In this document: positions 53,218-61,682 of the stretch, one piece after another
How positions within the stretch are numbered: the first letter of the stretch is position 1
Layout of the letters: every line of letters begins with the position of its first letter
NCBI GenBank assembly: GCA_965277855.1
Contig: OZ255847.1
Span: 4,464,001-4,528,000 of the forward strand
From: Bog-105 sp965277855
GTDB lineage: Bacteria > Acidobacteriota > Terriglobia > Bryobacterales > Bryobacteraceae
Length of the DNA: 64,000 nucleotides
Reading direction: 5' to 3'
Made by a program: the position numbers and the translations under genes
Notes under the pieces: model-generated
What the model saw: only the letters and a program-made list of their open reading frames with translations
What the model was told of the DNA's origin: nothing
The model's database searches: none

Positions 53218-53676
53218 ATGGCGACAGCTGTTTTAGAGGAGCCAGTTACTGAATTAGAGGCACCAGTCACGAGGTTTTCGCCTTCGAAGCTGGTGGATTT
53301 GAATTCACGGCGCGAGCGGGAGCGGCTGAGCCCTTCCGGCCTGAAAGCCTTTTTCAGGATTATGGAGCAATGGCGGGTGCGGGACGAACTGGCCAAGGCT
53401 CTGCTAGGCGGAGTGACGAACGGGCCGTTTTACGAGATGAAGAAGAATTACGAGCGGGTGCTCGATCCGGACACTTTGACTCGCATTTCTTATCTGATCG
53501 GTATCTATAAAGCGCTGCATGTATTGTTTGGGAAGAAACTGGCCGACGACTGGATCTCGCTGCCGAATGCCAATGTCATTTTTAGCGGTGGTTCGGCGTT
53601 GGATTATATGGTGCGGGGCGGGATTCCGGCGATGCAGATTGTGCGGCGACTGGTAGATGGACGCCGGGGTATTTGA
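53218..53676 (+). CDS. MbcA/ParS/Xre-type antitoxin
   Basis: The 152-aa antitoxin is expected to bind the RES toxin and repress the operon. Visible are a helical middle region (LSPSGLKAFFRIMEQWRV, LLGGVTNGPFYEMKKNYER, DTLTRISYLIGIYKALHVLF) and a C-terminal toxin-binding domain typical of this family (DWISLPNANVIFSGGSALDYMVRGG, then RRLVDGRRG). An AGGAG lies 6 bases before the ATG. The stop overlaps the toxin start as TTGA, the usual coupling in toxin-antitoxin pairs. Confidence 0.92.
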   Translation: MATAVLEEPVTELEAPVTRFSPSKLVDLNSRRERERLSPSGLKAFFRIMEQWRVRDELAKALLGGVTNGPFYEMKKNYERVLDPDTLTRISYLIGIYKALHVLFGKKLADDWISLPNANVIFSGGSALDYMVRGGIPAMQIVRRLVDGRRGI

Positions 53677-54386
53677 GCAAAGAAACGCGGCAGGCTAAAG
53701 CCTACCCTACGAGTTTGGTGCGGCAGCGAGATACGCACCGGCTGATTCCATCGCAGTACAGTGTGGCGGAATCGGCGCTGTCCGATTTGGACGAACAGAT
53801 CCTGTCCGATTTAGAAGGCGTGACGAACGACCTTCTGCTGAGTGAGCATAACCGCTTGCCGGGCATTAACACGCAGGAACTGGTATACGGCGTTCCTTAC
53901 TATCAGATCGTCAACGCAGCTTTCACGTATGCGCATCCGAGCGGATCACGCTTCAATGGTCCGGATCGCGGAGCGTGGTATGCGGGTTTCGAGTTTGAGA
54001 CGTCGCTGCGGGAAGTGATCTTTCACCGGGCGGTGGTTTATAGCGAAATCGGGCGATTTGAAGACAGCGTGACGTATGACGACTATGTCGCCGATTTTAG
54101 CGGAGAGTTTCACGATCTACGTCATGCCGGGCGCTATAAGGAATGCCTGTCGCCGGTCAGTTACCGGGAGTCGCAAAAACTAGGGGAAGAGTTGCTGGAT
54201 CAGGGATCACTGGGCATTGTGTATCCGAGTGTCCGGCGTAAAGGCGGTACGTGCCTGGTTTGTTTCCGGCCGGCGCTGATAGCCGGACTGCATCGAGGGG
54301 CGACCTACCGGCTGACGTGGACTGGGAATCCGGAACCGGCGGTGAGGGAAGAGAAGGCGGGGAAGACCAGCACGGCCCTAAGATAG
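53673..54386 (+). CDS. RES-domain toxin
   Basis: The 237-aa protein starts at a TTG overlapping the antitoxin stop. The RES domain is seen in GSRFNGPDRGAWYAGFEFET (with the conserved Arg), LREVIFHRAV (Glu) and LGIVYPSVRRKGGTCLVCFRP (Ser); these are the R-E-S residues of the family. Members either degrade NAD by phosphorolysis or hydrolysis (MbcT) or ADP-ribosylate a host enzyme (ParT). Which applies here cannot be decided. It is longer at both ends than minimal RES toxins. Confidence 0.92.
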   Translation: MSKETRQAKAYPTSLVRQRDTHRLIPSQYSVAESALSDLDEQILSDLEGVTNDLLLSEHNRLPGINTQELVYGVPYYQIVNAAFTYAHPSGSRFNGPDRGAWYAGFEFETSLREVIFHRAVVYSEIGRFEDSVTYDDYVADFSGEFHDLRHAGRYKECLSPVSYRESQKLGEELLDQGSLGIVYPSVRRKGGTCLVCFRPALIAGLHRGATYRLTWTGNPEPAVREEKAGKTSTALR

Positions 54387-54391
54387 ATTGC

Positions 54392-56473
54392 ATGTACTTC
54401 GCGTTTGTAATGGGTGTTTTGATCACGATGCCGGCACCGCCGGCGACCAAGACGGTACCGGTGGTGGACGAATACAAGAGCGCGGGGTCGGCGACGCCGG
54501 TGAAGGTGACGGATAACTATCGCTGGCTGGAGGATGGCAAGAATCCGGAGACGCGGGCGTATATTGCGGCGCAGAACGCGTACACGAAGCAGTATCTGGA
54601 CCAGGTGACGATACTGCCGCGAGTGCGGGAGCAGATGGCGGCGCTGTTGCGGGTCGATTTTGTGGGGACGCCGCAGAAACGGGGAAACCGGTATTTCTTT
54701 ACAAAGCGGCTGGCGGCGGAGAATCAGGCTTCGATTTACCTGCGCACGGGTCTGCATGGGGCGGATGAGCGACTCATTGATGCGACGAAGTTGAGCAAGG
54801 ATCAGAACACGTCGGTAACGTTGGTGGATTTGACCGAAGACGGTTTGATGCTGGCCTACGGAGTGCGAGTGGGCGGAGCGGATGAGCAGGAGATCCACTT
54901 TCTAAAGCTGGGGACGCGCCAGGAAAGCGGAGACGTGCTGCCGAGCGCGAGGTATTACGGCGCACATGTGAGTCCGGACAAGAAGGGAGTGTACTACTCG
55001 AAATTCTTTCCACACGAAGGCACGCAGGTTTTTTATCACGCGTTTGGGACGGCGGTGACGAGCGACGCGGTTATTTTCGGACGGGAGTACAGGGGCGAAA
55101 AGCTAGGCGAGATCGATAACGTGGGTGTGCGGATCACGGCGAATGGACATTACCTGGTGCTGAGCGTGGGACACGGAGTGCCGGCGAAGCGGGAAGACAT
55201 TCTGCTGAAGGATCTGCGGGTGGCGAACGCGCCGATTGTGCCGCTGGTGTATGGGGTGGAGAGCCGGTTCAATGAGTACAACGTGGGGGACACGTTTTAT
55301 GTGGATACGGATTACGGTGCGCCAAACCACCGCATTTTAAGAGCCGAGATGGGGAAAGCGCCGGACGAGTGGCGGACGATTGTGCCGGAAAGCAAAGATG
55401 TGATCGAGGAGGCGAGCCTGGTCGATCGCAAGCTATACGTGCTGCGGCTGAAGGACGTGAAGAGCGAGTTGACGGCTTATTCGCTGGATGGCAAAGAGAC
55501 CGGGCGCATTGATTTTCCGGGGATTGGGGCAGGCACGACGCTTGAGGGTCGAGCGGAGGAGAGGGATGGATTTTACAGCTTTCAATCGATCATAAAGCCG
55601 CCGACGATTTATCACTATGACACGGCGACAGGGCGTTCGGAAGTGTTTGCAGCGGCGAAGACGCCGTTCGATTCGAGCGGTTATGAGTTGCAGGAAGTGT
55701 TTTACCAGTCGAAGGACGGTACGCGGGTACCGATGTTCATTGCGGGGCGCAAGGGCCTGAAGCGGGATGGCAGTGAACGGCTTTTGATGACTGGATACGG
55801 GGGATTTGCGCTGAGTGAGTTGCCGGTGTGGAATGCGGAGTATGCGTGGTGGATGCAGCAGGGCGGGTGGTTTGCACTGCCGGATCTGCGTGGCGGGAAT
55901 GAATATGGCGAATCCTGGCACAAGGCGGCGATGTTCGCGAAGAAGCAGAACGTGTTTGACGACTGGTTTGCGGCGGCGGAGTATCTGATCCGGGAGAAGT
56001 ATACGGCGCCGGAACATCTGGCGATTCGCGGGCGGTCGAATGGCGGGCTGTTGATGGGAGCGGCGATGACGCAACGGCCGGAGTTGTTCGGGGCGATCTG
56101 GTGCGGGTATCCGCTGCTCGACATGCTGCGCTATCAGAGATTCTTGATGGGGCGGACGTGGACGACGGAGTATGGGTCGGCGGAGAACGCAGCTGATTTT
56201 CCGTATATCTATAAATACTCGCCGTACCAACATGTAGTGGCAGGGACGAAGTATCCGGCGGTGATGTTTTTCACGGGCGATGGGGATACGCGGGTGGATC
56301 CGATGAATGCGAGGAAGATGGCGGCGTTGCTGCAGGTATCGACGGGCAGCGGGCGGCCGGTTTTGTTGCATTACAGCTTGAAGGGCGGACACAGCGCCGG
56401 CATATCGCAGACGCAGCTTGTGGAAGACTACGCGGACGAAATGGGCTTTCTGTGGACAGAGACGGGTAAATGA
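54392..56473 (+). CDS. prolyl oligopeptidase-family serine peptidase (S9A)
   Basis: The 693-aa protein starts at the ATG at 54392 (MYFAFVMGVLITM), 5 bp after the RES stop; the frame extends further upstream over the toxin gene. It has a possible signal sequence, an N-terminal DNYRWLEDGKNPETRAYIAAQN block that is diagnostic of S9A, a beta-propeller middle and a C-terminal alpha/beta-hydrolase domain. The catalytic triad is Ser in GRSNGGLLMG (about 548), Asp in TGDGDTRVDP (about 630) and His in LKGGHSAG (about 667). It cleaves after proline in short peptides. It is unlikely to be functionally linked to the toxin-antitoxin pair. Confidence 0.95.
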   Translation: MYFAFVMGVLITMPAPPATKTVPVVDEYKSAGSATPVKVTDNYRWLEDGKNPETRAYIAAQNAYTKQYLDQVTILPRVREQMAALLRVDFVGTPQKRGNRYFFTKRLAAENQASIYLRTGLHGADERLIDATKLSKDQNTSVTLVDLTEDGLMLAYGVRVGGADEQEIHFLKLGTRQESGDVLPSARYYGAHVSPDKKGVYYSKFFPHEGTQVFYHAFGTAVTSDAVIFGREYRGEKLGEIDNVGVRITANGHYLVLSVGHGVPAKREDILLKDLRVANAPIVPLVYGVESRFNEYNVGDTFYVDTDYGAPNHRILRAEMGKAPDEWRTIVPESKDVIEEASLVDRKLYVLRLKDVKSELTAYSLDGKETGRIDFPGIGAGTTLEGRAEERDGFYSFQSIIKPPTIYHYDTATGRSEVFAAAKTPFDSSGYELQEVFYQSKDGTRVPMFIAGRKGLKRDGSERLLMTGYGGFALSELPVWNAEYAWWMQQGGWFALPDLRGGNEYGESWHKAAMFAKKQNVFDDWFAAAEYLIREKYTAPEHLAIRGRSNGGLLMGAAMTQRPELFGAIWCGYPLLDMLRYQRFLMGRTWTTEYGSAENAADFPYIYKYSPYQHVVAGTKYPAVMFFTGDGDTRVDPMNARKMAALLQVSTGSGRPVLLHYSLKGGHSAGISQTQLVEDYADEMGFLWTETGK

Positions 56474-56609
56474 TGGGTTAGGCAGGTAGGGGTCACTACA
56501 CCAAACGTCAAAAATCGTACTTTAAGGAATTTCAATTACTCGTTTGCCGTCCAGGGAGTCACAGATCGACGTTGAGGCGGTGAGTCGAGCATATTGTCGC
56601 CTGACTAGA

Positions 56610-57140
56610 TCAGATGCTGAGAGGAGGCCCCACCCGTTGAAGACCATAGGCGTTTACGACGCTGGCGTCCGTGGGCAACTTGCCCGTCTTACCGAAGTCC
56701 CGGAAGAACTCTTCCATCTTCCCTGCAGGAGTAAAAACAATCAGGAGTTTACCGGGTGTTTCTCCTACCTGTGCCCAGACATGCGGAACCTTTCGGGGCA
56801 TCAGAACCGAGTCTCCCGGCTTCAGGGTTAGCTTCTGGTCGCCGATCTCCACTCGGAACTCTCCCCCCATGGCATAAAGCCATTCGTCCTGAGCAGGATG
56901 AAAGTGGCGATATGGTCCACCTTTTCCCAGATTGTCATGCTCCATGATGAACATCGCCCCTTCCGTGTCAGCAGAAGAGGTTTTGAAGAGCATTTTGCTG
57001 AAGCCCAACGTATGTGTTTCTCCAGAACGATCCGCCCCCGCCGGAACCAGCCTGCTCTCATTATTTGCTTGTGGCAATTGCGCCAGCATGAGCGAAGGTG
57101 CAGACAGGACGCCAATCTTTGCGAAGTCGCGTCGTTTCAT
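56610..57140 (-). CDS. exported cupin-domain protein (Tat signal)
   Basis: The 176-aa protein has a twin-arginine signal (MKRRDFAKIGVLSAPSLML). A single cupin_2 domain holds GGPYRHFHPAQDEWLYAMGGEF and PGDSVLMPRKVPHVWAQ, giving the expected two His, one Glu-like and a later His for metal binding. A GAGGAGATC ribosome site precedes the ATG. Single cupins of this type have many roles (dioxygenase, isomerase, sensor), and no substrate can be named. It is divergent from the sulfatase gene, and both proteins carry near-identical Tat starts. Confidence 0.88.
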   Translation of the reverse strand: MKRRDFAKIGVLSAPSLMLAQLPQANNESRLVPAGADRSGETHTLGFSKMLFKTSSADTEGAMFIMEHDNLGKGGPYRHFHPAQDEWLYAMGGEFRVEIGDQKLTLKPGDSVLMPRKVPHVWAQVGETPGKLLIVFTPAGKMEEFFRDFGKTGKLPTDASVVNAYGLQRVGPPLSI

Positions 57141-57338
57141 CGTGATCTCCTCGTAGGTCAGTCACCATCGCCTTGGTGGATGCCACATTATAGCCCCAAA
57201 GTTTGGACCGCATTGGACCCCAGGTAAGAAGGAGGTAGAACCGGCGGAACACCCCTGGTGAGTACCCTAAGACCACCCTCTCTTACTCCGCGGGAACTGC
57301 TTGGAGGGCCTAGTCTTAAGCCCGAGGAGAGCAGGACC

Positions 57339-59291
57339 ATGAAACGCAGAGATTTTTTGAAGGGGACAGCGGCCGCCACGGGCGGAGGGCTGCTGACTGG
57401 TTTGGGGCCGATACGGGGACAAGGCGCGAGCAATGCGGCGGCTGTGCCAGGGCCGAAACCGAACATTTTATTCATTCTGGTGGATGAGCTGCGGTATCCG
57501 ACGGTGTTTCCAGCCGGCATCAATACGCCGGGTGAGTTTTTGAAGAAACACATGCCGAACGTTCACAAGCTGTGGCACAAAGGCGTGAAGTTTGGAAATT
57601 ACCACAATGCGGCGAATGCGTGTACGCCGTCGCGCGGAGTGATGATCACGGGTTTGTATTCGCAGCAAAACTGGCTCTTGACGACGATTCTGTCGACGCC
57701 GCCGCCGATGTGTGACGCGCCCCCAACGCCGCCGAAGCCGACGCGGCAACCGGTATTGAATCCGGCTTATCCGACTTTTGGCAAGCTGCTGCGAGCCGGG
57801 GGATATCAAACACCCTACATAGGCAAGTGGCACGTTTCAGATCCGCCGCCGGGCGCTGGCGCGCTGGAAAATTACGGCTTCGATTTCATGACCTATTACG
57901 ATCCGACGGGAGACAACCTGCAGGGAACGTATGGAGATGAATGCAAGGGTTATCACAACGATGCGTACTCGGCGGGGCAGGCGGTGGACTGGCTGACAGC
58001 GGAGAAGAAGAACCCGAACGAGCCTTGGTGTTTGACGGTGAGCTTGATAAACCCGCATGACCGGGAGTTCTTTCCGGCGGGGACCGAATTTCAGACGGTA
58101 TCGGATCTATTTGAGCCATCGAGCGGGTTGAATCCGGACAACCTGTCGCAACTGAGGCCGGGGTATGGCACGAGTAATGGGCCCGTCGTGCCCTGGGACA
58201 CCAATGAGTTGAAGAGTCCGAAGTCGTATGGGTATCCGGTGCTGCCGCCGAACTGGGAATCGCGGAATGCGCTGCAGGAAAAACCATCGACGCAGGTGTT
58301 TATTCATGATTTTGCGCAAGGCATCTGGGGCGGTATTACGGATGATGCGAAGCAGGACACGCCGTCGATCGAGCAGTATCCAAATCCGAACAAGTTCGAG
58401 AACCTGCAGCTAGGCATCGCGAAGATGCCGTATAGCTACTGGCAGCGCGGGCTGGACAGTTACACGCAAGTGATGGAGATTGTCGACTGCCAGATTGGCC
58501 GGGTGCTGGACGCGCTGCATACTCTATCGGAAGAAGAGGTGGAGAACACAGTGATTGTGTTCGCCTCGGATCATGGGGAGTATTCTGGCGCGCACGGCAT
58601 GGTGCAAGGAAAGATGGCCACCTGTTATGAAGAAGCGTGGCATATTCCGCTGATTGTGGTTGATCCGAGCGGACGATTTACAGGCCAAACGCATAAGATA
58701 CGAACCGGGCTAACTTCGTCGGTGGATTTATTCAATATGCTCGTTAGTCTTGGTTATAGTGGGACGACGGATTGGATGAATACGCGCCAGCTGGCGAAGA
58801 TTTACGGAGGCCGCCATGACATGATTTCGATGCTGAAGTCAGCCGACGCGCCGGGGAGACCGTATGTGCTGTTGGCGACGGACGAAATTGTGCCGAACTA
58901 CTTTATTTTTAACAATGCGCCGACTCATGTGCTGGGTTTCCGTACGGACGAAAGCAAGCTCGGGGTATACACGAAATGGGTGCCTGTAACTTCGCATATC
59001 TTACAGCGCTCGCTGGAACTCGAATTTTATGATTACTCGACTTCGAGCGGACAAATGGAAATCGCGGACACGCATACGAGTGACTCGCGAGTTACACCGC
59101 AATTAACGAATCTGATGAATAATCTGATTCCTAACGAGTTACAGGAGAAGCTGCCGGGGAGCTTGGGATTACAGCAGGAAGGTTCTAAGATTGCTCATTT
59201 GCTGTATCGCGAATTTCTGGCGCTGCAGCCGTCGGGCGTTTGGAAGAACGGCGGTTTGCAGTCGCTGCTGGGATACGGGCGGATGTTTTGA
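57339..59291 (+). CDS. Tat-exported type I sulfatase
   Basis: The 650-aa arylsulfatase-family enzyme starts at the ATG at 57339 (MKRRDFLKGTAAATGG, a Tat signal); the upstream GTG at 57258 would bury that signal. The active-site motif is ACTPSRGVMITG (about residue 94), whose Cys must become formylglycine. Metal-ligand regions NILFILVDELRYP, GKWHVSDPP and FASDHGEYSGAHG are in place. A separate formylglycine-generating enzyme is needed and is not in the window. Substrate is unknown: a sulfated sugar or a phosphonate-like ester is possible. A clear intrinsic terminator follows the stop. Confidence 0.93.
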   Translation: MKRRDFLKGTAAATGGGLLTGLGPIRGQGASNAAAVPGPKPNILFILVDELRYPTVFPAGINTPGEFLKKHMPNVHKLWHKGVKFGNYHNAANACTPSRGVMITGLYSQQNWLLTTILSTPPPMCDAPPTPPKPTRQPVLNPAYPTFGKLLRAGGYQTPYIGKWHVSDPPPGAGALENYGFDFMTYYDPTGDNLQGTYGDECKGYHNDAYSAGQAVDWLTAEKKNPNEPWCLTVSLINPHDREFFPAGTEFQTVSDLFEPSSGLNPDNLSQLRPGYGTSNGPVVPWDTNELKSPKSYGYPVLPPNWESRNALQEKPSTQVFIHDFAQGIWGGITDDAKQDTPSIEQYPNPNKFENLQLGIAKMPYSYWQRGLDSYTQVMEIVDCQIGRVLDALHTLSEEEVENTVIVFASDHGEYSGAHGMVQGKMATCYEEAWHIPLIVVDPSGRFTGQTHKIRTGLTSSVDLFNMLVSLGYSGTTDWMNTRQLAKIYGGRHDMISMLKSADAPGRPYVLLATDEIVPNYFIFNNAPTHVLGFRTDESKLGVYTKWVPVTSHILQRSLELEFYDYSTSSGQMEIADTHTSDSRVTPQLTNLMNNLIPNELQEKLPGSLGLQQEGSKIAHLLYREFLALQPSGVWKNGGLQSLLGYGRMF

Positions 59292-59302
59292 GTTGAGGGA
59301 AG

Positions 59303-59337
59303 CGGGGCAGCCTTGATGTGTTTGGGCTGCCCCGTTT
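59303..59337 (+). terminator. rho-independent terminator after the sulfatase gene
   Basis: CGGGGCAGCC and GGCTGCCCCG, perfect 10-bp arms with a 12-base loop, followed by TTT, 12 bp after the stop codon. The T-run is short but the stem is very stable. Confidence 0.8.
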
Positions 59338-59350
59338 CACGAAGCACCGT

Positions 59351-59364
59351 ATTACCGTGGTAAT
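59351..59364. promoter_or_regulatory. palindrome upstream of the AbrB-PIN operon (probable operator)
   Basis: ATTACC-GT-GGTAAT, a perfect 14-base palindrome 8 bp before the antitoxin start. Antitoxins of the AbrB class usually bind such sites to control their own operon. Confidence 0.6.
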
Positions 59365-59372
59365 CTAGAATC

Positions 59373-59636
59373 GTGGTGTTGCTTCGATCGAGAATTACAT
59401 CTCAGGGTCAAATTTCCATTCCTGTGGAGCTTCGGAAGAAGCTTGGGGTAGGACCAGGATCGGTGGTGGAGTGGGAGGAGGATGGCGATAAAGTCATCGT
59501 GCGGCGTGCAGGAACATTTTCCTCAGAAGATATCCACCGGGCCCTGTTTGCCGACAAGCGACCTGAGCCGCACACCCTCGATGAATTAAAAGAGGGGCTT
59601 CGCAGGCATATTCGGGAGAAGAGTGCGGGCCATTGA
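59373..59636 (+). CDS. AbrB/SpoVT-type antitoxin (VapB-like)
   Basis: The 87-aa protein starts at GTG (59373). The swapped-hairpin AbrB fold is plain: SRITSQGQISIPVELRKKLG then PGSVVEWEEDGDKVIVRR. The C-terminal tail (HTLDELKEGLRRHIREK) would bind the PIN toxin. Its 3' end overlaps the toxin by 14 bp. Confidence 0.93.
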   Translation: MVLLRSRITSQGQISIPVELRKKLGVGPGSVVEWEEDGDKVIVRRAGTFSSEDIHRALFADKRPEPHTLDELKEGLRRHIREKSAGH

Positions 59637-60003
59637 CACCAATGTTCTGGTTCGCCTGATCAGCCGCGACGAGCCGCACCAAGCGGCTGCCGCAGACGCT
59701 TTTGTTGCACAGGGAGCGTGGGTATCAATTCTGGCGCTCGCCGAGACGATCTGGGTGTTGGACGCGGTCTACGACCGTGGTCCTGCTGATCTGGCGAGAG
59801 CGCTTCAGATGTTGTTGGATCACAGGAGCTTGATCATACAGGATAGTGACGTGGTAATAGCTGCCCTTGCTCTTTTTCGCGCGAAACCAAGGCTGGGATT
59901 CTCGGATTGTCTGATGCTGGAACTGGCCCGGAAGGCTGGTCACCTTCCTCTGGGCACGTTCGATAAGGGTCTTGCTCGCGTGGACGGTGTGGCAGGGCTT
60001 TAA
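59623..60003 (+). CDS. vapC: PIN-domain ribonuclease toxin (VapC-like)
   Basis: The 126-aa toxin starts at GTG (59623). The acidic active site is seen in MRAIDTNVLVRL (Asp5), ALAETIWVL (Glu) and FSDCLMLELA (Asp), with a fourth acid in GTFDKGLAR, a typical PIN arrangement. VapC toxins cut specific RNAs, usually initiator tRNA or 23S rRNA. The pair with the AbrB-type protein upstream is a complete VapBC module and looks intact. Confidence 0.93.
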   Translation: MRAIDTNVLVRLISRDEPHQAAAADAFVAQGAWVSILALAETIWVLDAVYDRGPADLARALQMLLDHRSLIIQDSDVVIAALALFRAKPRLGFSDCLMLELARKAGHLPLGTFDKGLARVDGVAGL

Positions 60004-60023
60004 CTCTGGACGGGCCTGTCCGG

Positions 60024-61181
60024 CTAATAACGGAAGATAGCGGCGGCGGGAGCTCCGTTGGGCATTTTCTGGTTGGGCAGGCTGAGGACTTCGCCCGCGT
60101 GGAGAAGGGTTTGAACCGCGGCGTCATTCAGTAGGTCTTCGTGTTCGCCGGGTGAAGCGGCGTGGCCGGATACGGCATGGCTCGCTTCGTCAAAGACGCC
60201 GGCTGTTTCGAGGGAGTCGGAGACGAGCAGTTTGAGGACGCGGCCATCGTGGGCAGCGGCCACTATGTCTTTGAGGCGGTTGGATGCGCCTCCACCAGCT
60301 TTGTGATTATATTCGGCGAGTATCACGTCCGCCTTTTTACCGGCCGAGCGGGCGAGAGCTTCGAGGGCGCGGGCGTGCATTTCACCGGATTTGAGGCTGT
60401 TGGGTGCGCCATGCACTTCGTTCTCCGTTAAGTGCGCGTAGGTGTTGAGGGAACGGTATTGGGCGAGTTCGTAGTCGACGCCGGCAAGGACGAGCGGATC
60501 GGTGCTGCCGCGCAAGGTTTCGTTAAGGCCGCGGTCGACCTGGCGGAAGAAGTGGGCGAGGTAATCGGACTTTGTTTCGCGAGTGGTGTCGTAAGAGGCG
60601 ACGATGCCTTTGGTGTGTCCGGCGGAGGGACCGGCACTAGTGCGGTCGATGCTCGCGTGATCGGGCTGCGCGGTGTTCATGTAGGAGTCGTAGCTGGTGG
60701 CAACTCCGGAAGGTAGCGGAACGGCGGTGGAAGAGTTTTGGGTGCAGCGGAGAAGGCGGACATCTTTCTGACTCAGGGCCAAAAGGTAAAACACGTTTGG
60801 TTTAGCTAAAGCGTGAAGCAGCGGGCGGATGAAGAATTGCGCTCCCACGACAGCGCGCTCGGCTACCGGTTCGGCCAACCAATTCACATGGAAGACGCTG
60901 GGAGAGCGAAAGACGGAAATGGACTGGCTATGAGGCTCCGGATGCTGCAATATGCTGTCCAAGCCGGCGAGAGAGGCGAGGAGCATTTTAGACTCGGAGC
61001 CAAACGCTTCAACCGGCTCGCGAAGCTGTTGTAAGGCCTCACGCCAGGCGAGAGCATTGGCTTTGGGATTTGCGGCTACGAGCGGCAGATAAATGCTGAT
61101 ACATGGCCCGGGCGAATGCAAGAGGGGCTTCAGATCTTGGAGGCCAGCGAACGCGGAGACCTCAGCTTGTAAACTTTCCAT
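60024..61181 (-). CDS. baeRF-family protein (bacterial archaeo-eukaryotic release factor-like)
   Basis: The 385-aa soluble protein starts with LQDLKPLLHSPGPCISIYLP, then has VNWLAEPVAERAVVGAQFFIRPLLHAL, LLALSQKDVRLLRC and DPLVLAGVDYELAQYRSLN. These match the three-part layout (N-terminal, central and Pelota-like C-terminal) of the baeRF families. A role in ribosome rescue or stress has been proposed for them by homology, without much experiment. It is convergent with the vapBC module, with 20 bp between the stops. Confidence 0.82.
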   Translation of the reverse strand: MESLQAEVSAFAGLQDLKPLLHSPGPCISIYLPLVAANPKANALAWREALQQLREPVEAFGSESKMLLASLAGLDSILQHPEPHSQSISVFRSPSVFHVNWLAEPVAERAVVGAQFFIRPLLHALAKPNVFYLLALSQKDVRLLRCTQNSSTAVPLPSGVATSYDSYMNTAQPDHASIDRTSAGPSAGHTKGIVASYDTTRETKSDYLAHFFRQVDRGLNETLRGSTDPLVLAGVDYELAQYRSLNTYAHLTENEVHGAPNSLKSGEMHARALEALARSAGKKADVILAEYNHKAGGGASNRLKDIVAAAHDGRVLKLLVSDSLETAGVFDEASHAVSGHAASPGEHEDLLNDAAVQTLLHAGEVLSLPNQKMPNGAPAAAIFRY

Positions 61182-61682
61182 ACACTTAGGAGACCGCAGG
61201 GGCTAGATTGCGTTACTTGTGCGTTTGGGGGTGGGCGAAGACTCCCGGCTAGAAGCAAGTTGCGGAAGAAAGCGCATGCGGGGCTGCTCCGTTGAAAGGC
61301 GAGGTTAATTCGTAAGGACTGGGCATTATGTACCGCTCCCTCAGAAGCTGTGAATTATTCGGCCAAATCGCCACCAATGAACTCGGTCCGGAAAAACTTC
61401 GCAATAAGACGCGCGCCACGCAATCATAGAGAACCGGGGATACATTTTCGGTCGTCCCAGAAAAGTGCAAAAGACGGGCAAATTCGATTTTTTCACAGCT
61501 TCTCACGGTCGCGGCTCGGTTTCGGCGTTAGCGTATAAGATCTAGGTTGTTGCCGCACCTGCGAGTGACTTTCATGTGATTCCGCGGGCCGTCGGGCCAT
61601 GGGCCATGGGTACTTCTTCACAGTCGCGGCTCTGTAGAGGTGTGGATCAGCACGTCAGTGCGCGGATTTCTGCAAGTAGGTG
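61182..61682. other. gene-free stretch with short degenerate repeats
   Basis: No credible open frame was seen in 501 bp. Two related motifs occur, CACGGTCGCGGCTCGG at about 61505 and CACAGTCGCGGCTCTG at about 61620, and a direct repeat GGGCCATGGGCCATGGG at about 61594. The short minus-strand frame at 61249-61506 shows no family features and is left out. Confidence 0.55.

Noticed and set aside
61249..61506. 85-aa minus-strand frame in the gap after the baeRF gene
   Set aside because: No motif, no ribosome site and no family resemblance.
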